DNA of 64,000 nt from Verrucomicrobiota bacterium (GCA_017301995.1 JAFLEH010000026.1:1-64000), one strand, 5' to 3'. Counted from the stretch's first letter, positions 41,509-51,330 are shown. Notes: generated by a model from the sequence alone, not told the origin. Program-made: numbers and translations.

Positions 41509-43188
41509 TCATGACAGTCCCGAGATCATCCCGTTTTCGTCAAGATCGATCCCGGATGCGGACGGTGTCTTGGGAAGGCCCGGCATGGTCATGATATCGC
41601 CGCAGATCATCACCACGAACCCGGCCCCCGCGCTCAGTCTAACCTCGCGCACCTTCAGCGTGTGCCCATCCGCAATCCCCACCTGATCGGGGTCGGTGGA
41701 AAACGAAAACTGCGTCTTGGCGATGCACACCGGAAGATGTCCGAACCCGGCATCCTCGAGTTTCGCGAGCTGGCGGTCGATGCTCACATTGGTCGAAACC
41801 GCTCCGGCCCGATAGATCGTTGTCGCGATCGTTTCGAGTTTCCGCCGGAGGGATAGATCATCCGGATAGAGGAAGCGGAATCCGTCCGGCGGGGAGTCCG
41901 CCGCGCGGATCACCGCTTCCGCGAGCGGCACGGCGCCGGCTCCGCCGTCCGCCCAATGGGTCGCGGGCACGACTTCCACGCCGAGTTCGTCCCCAACCTC
42001 CGCCACCAGAGCGAGTTCGGCCTCGGTATCGGTATGGAAACGATTGAGCGCCACCACCACCGGAAGACCGAACTGCCCTCGCAGATTCTCCACATGCCGC
42101 CGGAGATTCGCCAATCCCCTCCGCACCGCATCCTCATTGGACACGTGCAGGTTCTTCGCCGGCGCGCCACCATGAAACCGCAGTGCCGGAAGGGTCGCCA
42201 CCAGCACCGCCGCCGATGGCGTTAGACCCGCCTGCCGGCATTTGATGTCGCAGAATTTCTCCGCTCCCAAATCCGCTCCGAATCCGGCCTCGGTGACCAC
42301 GTAGTCGGCCAGTTTCAGCGCCGTGCGGGTGGCGATCACCGAGTTGCATCCGTGCGCGATGTTCGCAAACGGCCCACCATGAATCAGCGCCGGATTGTTT
42401 TCCACCGACTGCACCAGATTCGGCTGGAACGCGTCCTTCAGCAGCACCGCCATCGCGCCGGCAACCTGGAATTCCGCCGCGCGGATCAGCGTGCCGCTCC
42501 GGCACTGGCCCACCACCATCCGGTTGAGCCGGGCCTTGAGGTCGGGCAGCGAAGTTGCCAAACAAAACACCGCCATCACCTCGCTCGCCGGGACGATGTC
42601 GAACCCGGACTCGCGCGGAAACCCGTTGGCCGGACCACCGAGTCCGAGCGTCATGGACCGCAACGCGCGATCGTTCATGTCCAGCACCCGTCGCCACGAT
42701 ACCCGCCGCAAGTCGATCCGCAGGTCGTTGCTGTGATGGATATGATTGTCGATGATCGCGGCCAGCAGATTGTTCGCCGCGGCGATCGCATGGAAATCAC
42801 CGGTGAAATGCAGATTGATGTCCTCCATCGGTACCACCTGCGAGCGTCCGCCGCCTGCCGCGCCGCCTTTCATGCCGAAACACGGCCCTAACGAAGGTTC
42901 CCGCAGGCAGACGATCGAACGCTTTCCTAACATACAAAGCGCGTCGTTCAGCCCCACGCTGGTCGTCGTTTTGCCGCCGCCCGCAGGTGGCGGACTCATC
43001 GCCGTCACCAGAATGAGCTTGCCGTCCGGCCGATCCTGCAACGCACCGGTGAATGGTGCCGAGATCTTCGCCTTGTGGCGGCCGTAACATTCCAACTGAT
43101 CCTCCGGAACTCCCAAACGGGCTCCGATTTCGGTGATGGGTTTCAGGTTCGCCCTGCGGGCAATCTCAAGGTCGTGGTTGATGTTCAT
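41509..43188 (-). CDS. fhs: Formate--tetrahydrofolate ligase
   Basis: A 559-residue enzyme making 10-formyl-tetrahydrofolate from formate, ATP and tetrahydrofolate. ILVTAMSPPPAGGGKTTTSVGL holds the ATP loop, and FGMKGGAAGGGRSQVVPMEDINLHFTGDFHAI is a strongly conserved family block. ATRTALKLADYVVTEAGFGADLGAEKF and PVVVALNRFHTDTEAEL also match. The length is normal. The gene stands alone, divergent from the histone-deacetylase-like gene. Confidence 0.97.
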   Translation of the reverse strand: MNINHDLEIARRANLKPITEIGARLGVPEDQLECYGRHKAKISAPFTGALQDRPDGKLILVTAMSPPPAGGGKTTTSVGLNDALCMLGKRSIVCLREPSLGPCFGMKGGAAGGGRSQVVPMEDINLHFTGDFHAIAAANNLLAAIIDNHIHHSNDLRIDLRRVSWRRVLDMNDRALRSMTLGLGGPANGFPRESGFDIVPASEVMAVFCLATSLPDLKARLNRMVVGQCRSGTLIRAAEFQVAGAMAVLLKDAFQPNLVQSVENNPALIHGGPFANIAHGCNSVIATRTALKLADYVVTEAGFGADLGAEKFCDIKCRQAGLTPSAAVLVATLPALRFHGGAPAKNLHVSNEDAVRRGLANLRRHVENLRGQFGLPVVVALNRFHTDTEAELALVAEVGDELGVEVVPATHWADGGAGAVPLAEAVIRAADSPPDGFRFLYPDDLSLRRKLETIATTIYRAGAVSTNVSIDRQLAKLEDAGFGHLPVCIAKTQFSFSTDPDQVGIADGHTLKVREVRLSAGAGFVVMICGDIMTMPGLPKTPSASGIDLDENGMISGLS

Positions 43189-43285
43189 GGGACCATGCTA
43201 GCCAAGCGCTCCCGACGATCAATCCGAATTCCGCACTTTGCCATTGGATTTTCCGGGATTCCGCTGTTCGCTGTGGGCACCCGCC

Positions 43286-44200
43286 ATGCGCTGCTTCTAC
43301 TCCACTGCCCTCGAACTCGAACTGCCCGCCGGACATCCGTTTCCGATGGAAAAGTTCCGGGTTTCCAAGGACATGCTGCTGGAAAACGGCATCCTGCGCC
43401 CGGAGGAAATCATCGAGGTCGGCAGCGCCGATCCGAACCTCCTGCGCCGCGTCCACGAACCGGGCTACGTGAACCGCATCGAGTCCGGCACCCTCGACCG
43501 CCGCGAACAGATCATCCTCGGCCTGCCCGCCAGCCCGCGGCTTTTCACCCGGAGTTCCACCGAGGTCGAGGCGACCCGCCTCGCCTGCCACGCCGCCCTA
43601 ACCGAGGGAGTCGCGGCCTGCCTCGCCGGCGGCAACCACCGCGCTTTCCGCGAACACGGCGAGGGCTTCAGCGTTTTCAACGACGTCGCCGTAGCCATCC
43701 GCGACCTTCAGGCGCGCCAGCCTAACATCCGGATCATGGTGGTGGACACCGACGCCCGCGCCGGCGATGGCACCCACGCCCTCCTCGCGGGTGATCCGCG
43801 GGTTTTCACCTACTCGATCCACGTCCCCCGCAGCCCTGCGGAAAGCGGCAACCCGGCCTCGCTCAACGTCGAAACCGTCCGCTACATCGAGGGGGAAATG
43901 TACCTGAAACAGCTCTTCGTCACCCTCGCGGGCGCGCTCGACGCGTTCTCGCCGGACCTGGTCATCTGGGTTTCCGGGGTGGACAACCACCGCAACGACC
44001 GCGTCGGCCAGATGCTGCTCTCGCTCAAGGACCTCCAGCGGCGCGACGAAGTGCTGTTAGGCGCGTTCATCCGCAACCGCATTCCGGTGGCCGTGCTCTA
44101 CGGCGGCGGCTACAACCGCCAGCCGGAATTCACCGCCAAACTCCACCGCAACACCATCGCCACCGCGAAGCGCCTCGCAGCCCAGCACCGCGGGCTTTGA
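43286..44200 (+). CDS. Histone deacetylase family protein with altered active site
   Basis: A 304-residue protein of the histone/acetylpolyamine deacetylase fold. The start at ATG 43286 is chosen because earlier codons have no family character. EHGEGFSVFNDVAVAI (123-138) and SGVDNHRNDRVGQM (230-243) are family blocks. Two positions differ from the catalytic pattern: the GGGHHA block reads GGNHRA (His to Arg at 119), and the metal motif D-x-D-x-H reads DTDARAGDGT, with Arg158 where the zinc-ligand His is expected. Asp156 and Asp233 are kept. The enzyme may be inactive or use a different chemistry or metal. It precedes the pyruvate carboxylase gene by about 230 bases. Confidence 0.85.
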   Translation: MRCFYSTALELELPAGHPFPMEKFRVSKDMLLENGILRPEEIIEVGSADPNLLRRVHEPGYVNRIESGTLDRREQIILGLPASPRLFTRSSTEVEATRLACHAALTEGVAACLAGGNHRAFREHGEGFSVFNDVAVAIRDLQARQPNIRIMVVDTDARAGDGTHALLAGDPRVFTYSIHVPRSPAESGNPASLNVETVRYIEGEMYLKQLFVTLAGALDAFSPDLVIWVSGVDNHRNDRVGQMLLSLKDLQRRDEVLLGAFIRNRIPVAVLYGGGYNRQPEFTAKLHRNTIATAKRLAAQHRGL

Positions 44201-44432
44201 TGCGCGGCATCCGGGATCGTCGCTCATTCGCCATCCATCCTCGCGGACCGCTCGGAGAGACGGTCCCTGCCATGGTGATTTTGGCAAACTCCCGGCCTGC
44301 AACCCTGGCCCAAAACGCGGCTGAGGTATCGAAATACCTCCTTTTCTCCGCGAAAATCCACGCCGCACGCCTTGCCAAAACGGATTTCCGTGGAATTTTC
44401 CGCTTCCACCAACCCCAGCCTCACTCCCCCGC

Positions 44433-47400
44433 ATGCCCCAGCCCGCCCCGCTCCCCGGAAAACTCATGGCCGCCAACCGCGGCGAAATCGCCATCCGCAT
44501 CTTCCGCGCCGCCACCGAACTCGGCCTGCGCACGGTCTCGATCTTCGCCGAGGAGGACCGGTTTTCCATCCACCGTTTCAAAGCCGACGAAGCCTATCCG
44601 CTCGACACCAGCAAGGGACCAGTCGGAGCCTACCTGGACATCGAGGGCATCGTCACCCTGGCCAAACAAAAGGGCGTGACCCTGATCCATCCGGGATACG
44701 GGTTTCTATCGGAAAACGCCGCGTTCGCCCGAGCCTGCGCCCGCGAGGGAATCACCTTCGTCGGCCCGTCTCCGGAATTGTTGGAAAACATGGGCGACAA
44801 GACCGCCGCGCGCGCGCTGGCGCACCGTTTCAACGTTCCCACCCTGCCGGGCACGGAAGAACCGATCACCGATCCCGACGAGGCGCTTTCCGTGGCCCAT
44901 GTGATCGGTTTTCCGCTGATCATCAAGGCGGCCTACGGCGGAGGCGGCCGCGGCATGCGGGTGGTCGAGAAGCCTTCGCAGCTTCCTGGTTTGTTAGCCG
45001 AAGCCCAACAGGAGGCGCAGAACGCGTTCGGCAACCCGGCGGTTTTCCTCGAACGCTACATTTCCCGCGCCAAACACATCGAGGTGCAGATCCTCGGCGA
45101 CCGCCACGGCAACGTGGTACATCTCCACGAGCGCGATTGCTCGGTGCAGCGCCGCTATCAGAAAGTCGTGGAAGTCGCCCCGGCGATGAACCTCGATCCC
45201 AAGGTGCGCCGGGAACTGTGCGACGCCGCGGTCGCCCTCGCGAAAGGCATCGGCTATAACAACGCGGGCACCGTGGAGTTTCTCTACGACATGGACCGCA
45301 ACGATTGGTTCTTCATCGAGATGAACCCGCGCATCCAGGTGGAGCACACGGTCACCGAATGCGTCACCGGAATCGACCTGGTGCGCTCGCAGATCCTGAT
45401 CGCGTCCGGGCAGCCGATGTTCGGCCCGGAGGTGGCGATCCCGGCGCAGGAAAGCATCCCCTGCAACGGCTTCGCCATCCAATGCCGCGTCACCACGGAG
45501 GATCCGCAGCGCAATTTCACCCCGGACTACGGCCGCATCCTCAACTACCGCTCGGCGGCGGGATTCGGTATCCGGTTGGACGCGGCGTCCGGCGACGCGG
45601 GGTCGGTGGTCACGCCGTATTATGATTCGATGCTGGTGAAAATCACCGCCATGGGCCGCGATTTCCCCACCGCCTGCCAGCGGATGGACCGCGCGCTCCG
45701 CGAGTTCCGCATCCGCGGCGTGAAGACCAACATCCCGTTCCTCGAGAACGTCATCGCCGACGATACGTTCCGCTCCGGGCAGGCGCACACCAAACTGATC
45801 GACACCAAGACCGAACTATTCAAGTTCCGCCAGCGCCGCGACCGCGCCACGCGCACGCTCGCCTATCTATCCGACATCACGATCAACGGCAATCCCACCA
45901 CCAAGGGCTGGAAACCCGCGACCGCCCTCCGCAAGGCGAAACTCCCCGCCACGCTTGCCACCGAACACCACGCCCAGCCGCCCGCCGGATCCCGGAATAT
46001 TCTGTTGGAAAAAGGACCGGACGAATTCGTCAAATGGGTGCTCGCGGAAAAACGGCTGCTGATCACCGACACCACCCTGCGCGACGCCCACCAGTCGCTG
46101 CTGGCCACCCGCATGCGCACCCATGACATGCTGCGCGTGGCGGACGCCATCGCCCACCGCGTGCCGGAGCTGTTCTCGCTGGAGATGTGGGGCGGCGCCA
46201 CCTTCGACACCGCGATGCGGTTTCTATCCGAATGCCCGTGGGAGCGCCTGCGCCAGCTCCGCGAGCGGATCCCGAACATCTGCTTCCAGATGCTCTTCCG
46301 CGGCTCCAACGCGGTCGGATACTCGAACTATCCGGACAACGTCGTGGCCGGTTTCGTCAAACACGCGGCGGATTCCGGCATGGATATTTTCCGCATTTTC
46401 GATTCGCTCAACTATCTTCCCAACATGGAAGTCGCAATGACCGCCGCCCGCGAACACGGCAAGGTCCTGTGCGAAGCCGCGATCTGTTATACCGGCGACA
46501 TCAACGACGAAAAACGCGACAAGTATTCGCTGGACTATTATATCGGGAAGGCGAAGGAACTCGAACGGATGGGCGCCCACATCCTCGCCATCAAGGACAT
46601 GGCAGGCCTATGCAAACCGCTCGCCGCGCGCAAGCTCGTGGCCGCGCTCAAGCAGGAGATCGGCATCCCCATCCATTTCCACACCCACGATACCTCCGGC
46701 CTCAACGCGGCCTCGGTCATCGCGGCCTGCAACGCCGGCGTCGATATCGTGGACCTCGCCATCGCCTCGATGTCCGGATCCACCTCCCAACCGAATCTCA
46801 ACTCGGTGTCCGCCGCGCTCGCCAAGACCGATCGCGATCCGGGCCTCGACTTCGACTCGCTCAACGAACTATCCGACTACTGGGAGGAAGTGCTCGCCTA
46901 CTACAAGCCCTTCGACTCCGCCCCGCGCGCCGGCACCGCGGAGGTTTACGAACACGAAATGCCCGGCGGCCAATACACCAACCTCCGCGAGCAGGCGAAC
47001 TCGATGGGCCTCGGCCACCGCTGGCGCGAAATCGCCCGCACCTACGCGGAAGTGAACCAACTCTTCGGCGATATCGTCAAAGTGACCCCATCCTCCAAGG
47101 TCGTCGGCGACATGTGCATGTTCCTCGTCACCCGCGGCATAAAGGCGGCCGACGTGCCACATATCAAACCCGGCTCGATGGATTTCCCGGAGTCGGTCAT
47201 CGATATGCTATCAGGCGGACTCGGCCAACCGGACGGCGGCTGGCCCGCCGACGTGCAGAAAGTCGTGTTAGGAAACCGCAAGGCCACCACCAAACGCCCC
47301 GGCGAACTCGCCGAACCGGTGGACCTGGAAACCGTGCGCGCCGAACTGACTAACAAACTCGCCCGCCCCGCCACCGACGACGACCTTTACTCGCACCTGA

Positions 47401-47918
47401 TGTATCCGCAGGTCTTCGCCGATTTCAACGCGTTCAAGGCCCGCTACGACGACCTCAGCGCGCTGCCCACGCCGGCGTTTTTCTACGGCCTCCAGATCGA
47501 CGAGGAGATCGAGGTGGAAATCGATCCCGGCAAGATCCTCATCATCAAGCTGATCTCCATCGGCGAACCCGACACCGCCGGCCGCCGCACGCTGTTTTAC
47601 GAACTCAACGGCATGCCCCGCGAATCGGGCGTCACCGATCGCTCCCTCAAATCGGCCGCCGGTGCCTCCCGCCCGAAAGGCGATCCGTCCAACCCCGAGC
47701 ACGCGTGTTCGCCTATGCCCGGCGTGGTTTCCGAGGTCGCGGTCTCCGTGGGCCGACAGGTCGAGGCCGGCGAGAAACTGGTCGTGCTGGAGTCGATGAA
47801 AATGCTAACCACCATCAGCGCGTCCCACGCGGGCGCGGTCACCGAGGTGCTCGTGAAAAAGGGTGATCGCGTGGAAAGCGACGATCTCCTGCTGCGCATC
47901 GCGCCCAAAGCGGACTGA
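44433..47918 (+). CDS. pyc: Pyruvate carboxylase
   Basis: A single 1161-residue chain that carboxylates pyruvate to oxaloacetate. The order is biotin carboxylase (KLMAANRGEIAIRIFRAA at the start, IIKAAYGGGGRGMRVVE, EMNPRIQVEHTVTE), a carboxyltransferase domain (ITDTTLRDAHQSLLATRMRTHDM and FHTHDTSGLNAASV), and the biotin attachment domain with VVLESMKMLTTI near the C-terminus, Lys being the biotinylated residue. The length agrees with one-chain bacterial enzymes. The gene is not in an operon with other citric-acid-cycle genes here. Confidence 0.97.
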   Translation: MPQPAPLPGKLMAANRGEIAIRIFRAATELGLRTVSIFAEEDRFSIHRFKADEAYPLDTSKGPVGAYLDIEGIVTLAKQKGVTLIHPGYGFLSENAAFARACAREGITFVGPSPELLENMGDKTAARALAHRFNVPTLPGTEEPITDPDEALSVAHVIGFPLIIKAAYGGGGRGMRVVEKPSQLPGLLAEAQQEAQNAFGNPAVFLERYISRAKHIEVQILGDRHGNVVHLHERDCSVQRRYQKVVEVAPAMNLDPKVRRELCDAAVALAKGIGYNNAGTVEFLYDMDRNDWFFIEMNPRIQVEHTVTECVTGIDLVRSQILIASGQPMFGPEVAIPAQESIPCNGFAIQCRVTTEDPQRNFTPDYGRILNYRSAAGFGIRLDAASGDAGSVVTPYYDSMLVKITAMGRDFPTACQRMDRALREFRIRGVKTNIPFLENVIADDTFRSGQAHTKLIDTKTELFKFRQRRDRATRTLAYLSDITINGNPTTKGWKPATALRKAKLPATLATEHHAQPPAGSRNILLEKGPDEFVKWVLAEKRLLITDTTLRDAHQSLLATRMRTHDMLRVADAIAHRVPELFSLEMWGGATFDTAMRFLSECPWERLRQLRERIPNICFQMLFRGSNAVGYSNYPDNVVAGFVKHAADSGMDIFRIFDSLNYLPNMEVAMTAAREHGKVLCEAAICYTGDINDEKRDKYSLDYYIGKAKELERMGAHILAIKDMAGLCKPLAARKLVAALKQEIGIPIHFHTHDTSGLNAASVIAACNAGVDIVDLAIASMSGSTSQPNLNSVSAALAKTDRDPGLDFDSLNELSDYWEEVLAYYKPFDSAPRAGTAEVYEHEMPGGQYTNLREQANSMGLGHRWREIARTYAEVNQLFGDIVKVTPSSKVVGDMCMFLVTRGIKAADVPHIKPGSMDFPESVIDMLSGGLGQPDGGWPADVQKVVLGNRKATTKRPGELAEPVDLETVRAELTNKLARPATDDDLYSHLMYPQVFADFNAFKARYDDLSALPTPAFFYGLQIDEEIEVEIDPGKILIIKLISIGEPDTAGRRTLFYELNGMPRESGVTDRSLKSAAGASRPKGDPSNPEHACSPMPGVVSEVAVSVGRQVEAGEKLVVLESMKMLTTISASHAGAVTEVLVKKGDRVESDDLLLRIAPKAD

Positions 47919-47936
47919 CCGGCGCGGCAAGGCACG

Positions 47937-48009
47937 TGGAGCATAGGAGATTCGAACTCCTGACCTTCTCATTGCGAACGAGACGCTCTACCAACTGAGC
48001 TAATGCCCC
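47937..48009 (-). tRNA. tRNA-Ala (anticodon CGC)
   Basis: A 73-base cloverleaf on the minus strand. The acceptor stem GGGGCAT pairs with ATGCTCC and contains the G3:U70 pair that identifies alanine tRNA. The anticodon loop is TTCGCAA (anticodon CGC, reading GCG), and the T arm contains GAGTTCGAATCTC. The discriminator base is A. Confidence 0.97.
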
Positions 48010-48143
48010 TTGCGCTGCGGCGGGGGCAAGACCACCACAGGCGAACGGATTGCGCAAGCACCAATTTCGCCACCGCGGAAAAATAGTTTCGCCACCCTTG
48101 ACAATCGGCTTGCATGACCGCCGATGCCGCCTAGAATCCGCCC

Positions 48144-48758
48144 ATGAAGTATCTTTTTCACGGCCTTTCGCTGGTAGCCCTCGCTCTCGCGCTGACCTCC
48201 TGTCCCAACTCGGGGACCGGCAGCAGCGGAGCCGTCGGCCCGTACGACGCCCAGGGGAATTACGTCGAGGCATGGGCCGACGATCCCTCAAAATGGCGCT
48301 ACCCGGCCCGCGGCGTGGGCGACAATGCGGTTGCCAAGGGCGACCTGCCGCCCGCCGATGTGACCCCGCTGCCGCCGTCGGGGGGCAAGCCGGAAATCCT
48401 CCTGCCGGGATCAAGCTCCAAGCCCACCCAACCGGACCGCACCATCGCGAGCAACACCACCAAACCGAGGACAACCACCACGACCCGCCCGACGACCACC
48501 CGCAGCTCGGGCACCCCTTCTTCGCGGTCCACCACGTCCAAGCCCAAGCCGACCGTCGCCAAGACCACCACCAAGCCGAAACCGAAGCCCAAGCCCACGG
48601 TGGCCAAAACCACCCGCCACACCATCAAGAAGGGTGACACCCTCTCGGGCCTTGCCTCGAAATACGGCACCTCGGTTGCCGCCATCCAGAAGGCCAACAA
48701 CCTTTCCGGCACCATGATCCGCGAAGGCAAGTCCCTCGTGATCCCGCGGAAAAAGTAG
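48144..48758 (+). CDS. LysM domain lipoprotein
   Basis: A 204-residue exported protein. The N-terminus MKYLFHGLSLVALALALTSC ends in a lipobox (LTSC), so it is probably a lipoprotein anchored in a membrane. Residues about 75-150 are a low-complexity linker rich in Thr, Pro and Lys (KPTVAKTTTKPKPKPKPTVAK). The C-terminus holds one LysM domain (HTIKKGDTLSGLASKYGTSVAAIQKANNLSG), which binds peptidoglycan. It is a likely envelope-anchored protein that sticks to the wall. Confidence 0.9.
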   Translation: MKYLFHGLSLVALALALTSCPNSGTGSSGAVGPYDAQGNYVEAWADDPSKWRYPARGVGDNAVAKGDLPPADVTPLPPSGGKPEILLPGSSSKPTQPDRTIASNTTKPRTTTTTRPTTTRSSGTPSSRSTTSKPKPTVAKTTTKPKPKPKPTVAKTTRHTIKKGDTLSGLASKYGTSVAAIQKANNLSGTMIREGKSLVIPRKK

Positions 48759-48801
48759 GAGGGCCTAACCCGAGCGCGTCCCGCGCCAGCCCCAGCCCGC
48801 C

Positions 48802-49572
48802 ATGGACGTCCGGGAGTTCCAACCCTTCGGAACGAGCCATTTGGTAGCCATCGCCGCCACCGTCCTAACCGCCGTCGGGCTGCTCCGCTGGTTCCGTCGG
48901 CCGCAAACTCCGGAGTCCCGGAAATGGCTGGCGCGCCGCATCCTTGCGACGGTTTTGTGTACCGCGGTCATCCTCGATCCGATTCTCGCGTGGTGCCGCT
49001 TTGGCTCAGACCCCGCAACCGCTTGGACCATCATCCGGGAAAACACCCTGCCGCTTTTCCTGTGCGATGTCGTGGCGGTGATGTTGTCCATCGCCCTCCT
49101 AACCGACAACCGCCGCCTGGCGGAAGCCGGGTTCATCTGGAGCATTGTCGGAACCACCCAAGGACTCATCACCCCGACCCTCCGCTTCGATTGGAACTCG
49201 CCGGAATACTACGCGTTCTTCGCCGAACACGGCGGCGGACCGATCGCCGGACTGGTTCTCGTCTTCGGCCTCGGTCTCGCCCCGCAGCGCGGCTACTTCT
49301 CGCGGATGCTTTGTTGGAGTTGGGGCTACATGGCCGCCATCATGGCGCTCAACTGGGTCTTGGGCACCAACTACGGCTTCCTCAACGGCAAACCCGACGT
49401 CCCCACCCCGCTCGACCACATGGGCCCGTGGCCCATCTATCTGCTCACCCTCCAGGCCGTCGCCTTCCCGCTCTATCTGATCCTCGGCGAATCCGCCATC
49501 CGGCTCCACAAACGCTTCCCCCATACCGGCGCGGAACGCAGGCCAAGCCCGGGGCGGATAGAGAAGAAATAG
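48802..49572 (+). CDS. TIGR02206-type (YwaF-like) membrane protein
   Basis: A 256-residue integral membrane protein with six or seven hydrophobic segments, opening FQPFGTSHLVAIAATVL and including PLFLCDVVAVMLSIALL, FIWSIVGTTQGLITPTL and GHDMG-type loop residues (TPLDHMGPWPIYLLTLQ). This arrangement with a conserved LFLCD motif matches the TIGR02206 family of uncharacterised membrane proteins. No operon partner is obvious; the LysM gene lies upstream by 43 bases. Confidence 0.82.
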   Translation: MDVREFQPFGTSHLVAIAATVLTAVGLLRWFRRPQTPESRKWLARRILATVLCTAVILDPILAWCRFGSDPATAWTIIRENTLPLFLCDVVAVMLSIALLTDNRRLAEAGFIWSIVGTTQGLITPTLRFDWNSPEYYAFFAEHGGGPIAGLVLVFGLGLAPQRGYFSRMLCWSWGYMAAIMALNWVLGTNYGFLNGKPDVPTPLDHMGPWPIYLLTLQAVAFPLYLILGESAIRLHKRFPHTGAERRPSPGRIEKK

Positions 49573-49702
49573 GTGGATCGGTTTTGCCAGCGATGCCGGT
49601 TCGGCGACGTTTACCTGCTGGACGATCCGCAAATCGGGAACCGGCCGTGGTTTCCGGATTCGTGCTTGGCAGAAGCGCGAACCGCGGCGAGGGTGGGGCC
49701 GG

Positions 49703-50992
49703 ATGAAGCTGAGTCTTGAAATGCTGCGGCGGGAGTTGCCCGCGGGCGGATTGTTCGGTGGCGGCGGATGGCGCTGGTCGCCGGAGCCACTGCGCCTGAG
49801 CCGTGCCGAGGTGCGCAAGATCCGCAGCCTGGGACATGCGCTCGCGAAGTTTCAACAAGCGTGCGACGCGCTCTATCGGCGCAGCGCCTCCGGAAAAATC
49901 CCCGGCTGGCTCGCCTCGCTGTTGGACGCCGGAAAGCCGGACTGGCTGGTGGCCTATCAGCGTGATTCGGGCGCGGCGCACCGGTTGCCGGGAGTCATCC
50001 GGCCGGACCTCATTCTAACACCGGACGGTTTCGCCATGAGCGAGCTGGACAGTGTGCCGGGAGGGATCGGCGTGACCGCCTGGCTCTCACAAACCTACGC
50101 CGCGGCGGGTTGGAACGTGTTAGGGGGAGCTGACGGCATGGAGGAGGGCTTCCGCAAGCTGCTCCCGGACGGTGGCGCGGTGCTCGTTTCCGCGGAATCG
50201 GGCGATTACCGGCCTGAAATGGAGTGGCTGGCCCAGCGGTTGGGCTCCGCATGGGAGGTGGTTGCCGCCGAGGCCTATCAGCCCGACGGACGCGCGGTCT
50301 ATCGGTTTTTCGAGTTGTTCGACTGGGGTTCGATTCCCTCCGCCCAGGCGCTCGCGGCCGGGGCCGCGGCCGGTTCCTGGCGCGTGACGCCGCCGTTCAT
50401 CCCGCATCTGGAGGACAAGCTCTGGCTCGCGCTCCTGTGGTCCCCTTCCCTGCGCGGTTTGTGGGAGCAGTCGCTCCGCGGCGCGCATCTCCAGCGGCTT
50501 CGGGAAATCGTCCCGTTCGGATGGGTGCCCGATCCCACCCCGCTGCCGCCGCAGGCCGCACTGCCGCGGCTGGGCGTCCATTCCTGGGAGGAGGTCGCGG
50601 ATTTCAGCCAGAAAGACCGCCGACTGGTGCTGAAAATCAGCGGATTCCACGAAACCGCATGGGGTTCGCGCGGGGTATTCATCGGCCACGATCTATCCGC
50701 CGCAGAGTGGCGGAAGCGGCTCCTCCACGCGGTGGCCGAGTCCGGGCGGCAGCCGTGGATGCTCCAGGAATTCCGCGAAGGCCGCCTCATCGAGCACCCG
50801 GTTTTCCGCGACGACGGATCGGTCGAGATCCTCCGCGGCCGAGCCCGGATCTGCCCGTATTATTTCACCGACCCCGCCACCGGCGAAACCTCCCTGGCCG
50901 GCTGCCTCGCCACTCTCGTGCCCGCCGATAAGAAAAAGATCCACGGCATGCGCGATGGTGTTCTGCTCCCGTGCGTCGAGGGGGAATCCTGA
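49703..50992 (+). CDS. Probable ATP-grasp-like protein, uncharacterised
   Basis: A 429-residue soluble protein. The segments IRPDLILTPDGFAMSELDSVPGGIG, RLVLKISGFHETAWGSRGVFIGHDLSAAEW and QPWMLQEFREGRLIEHPVF follow the pattern of an ATP-grasp ligase fold. The order, with the metal-binding acid segment before the nucleotide-binding Lys segment, suggests a circular permutation like that in glutathionylspermidine-synthase-type enzymes. I do not know the substrate. It stands alone on the plus strand, followed by an inverted repeat and the convergent rpmB gene. The call rests on motif resemblance only. Confidence 0.55.
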   Translation: MKLSLEMLRRELPAGGLFGGGGWRWSPEPLRLSRAEVRKIRSLGHALAKFQQACDALYRRSASGKIPGWLASLLDAGKPDWLVAYQRDSGAAHRLPGVIRPDLILTPDGFAMSELDSVPGGIGVTAWLSQTYAAAGWNVLGGADGMEEGFRKLLPDGGAVLVSAESGDYRPEMEWLAQRLGSAWEVVAAEAYQPDGRAVYRFFELFDWGSIPSAQALAAGAAAGSWRVTPPFIPHLEDKLWLALLWSPSLRGLWEQSLRGAHLQRLREIVPFGWVPDPTPLPPQAALPRLGVHSWEEVADFSQKDRRLVLKISGFHETAWGSRGVFIGHDLSAAEWRKRLLHAVAESGRQPWMLQEFREGRLIEHPVFRDDGSVEILRGRARICPYYFTDPATGETSLAGCLATLVPADKKKIHGMRDGVLLPCVEGES

Positions 50993-51077
50993 AGCGCGCA
51001 GGCTCGGGATTTGAAATCCGAAATCTGAGATTCAGAGATCCTGATCCGAGGCCTTGTTTTCCGCTCCACTGCGTTTG

Positions 51078-51204
51078 CCGGTCGGAAAATGGTTTGGCAC
51101 AATTCGCGGCGACAGCCACGTCGATGAATGGTGCTTTCTTTCTGGTTTCCGGATTCTGGTCTCTGGCTTCTTGGCCCGATGGTGCCAAATCATTTTCCGA
51201 CCGG
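51078..51204. repeat. Near-perfect 23-base inverted repeat with 81-base spacer
   Basis: The arms 51078-51100 and 51182-51204 are reverse complements at 22 of 23 positions, each containing the core GGAAAATGRTTTGGCAC. The spacer of 81 bases is not complementary. The structure is in the gap between the ATP-grasp-like gene and rpmB, and no transposase is seen. It may be the ends of a small non-autonomous element or a dispersed intergenic repeat. Confidence 0.8.
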
Positions 51205-51247
51205 ATCAGGATGTCTGAGATTACAGGTAGGGCATGGCACGCGGTGT

Positions 51248-51286
51248 TAAAAAGCGAGACGGCCCGGTGGGAGCACCGGACCGTCA
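51248..51286 (-). terminator. Rho-independent terminator for rpmB
   Basis: On the minus strand the hairpin GACGGTCCGGTG / CACCGGGCCGTC (one G-T pair) is followed by TCGCTTTTT. It lies about 45 bases downstream of the rpmB stop codon. Confidence 0.9.
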
Positions 51287-51330
51287 GGCATGAAACCAAA
51301 CCCAGAAAAATTTTCGGCGAAGGCGCCGCC

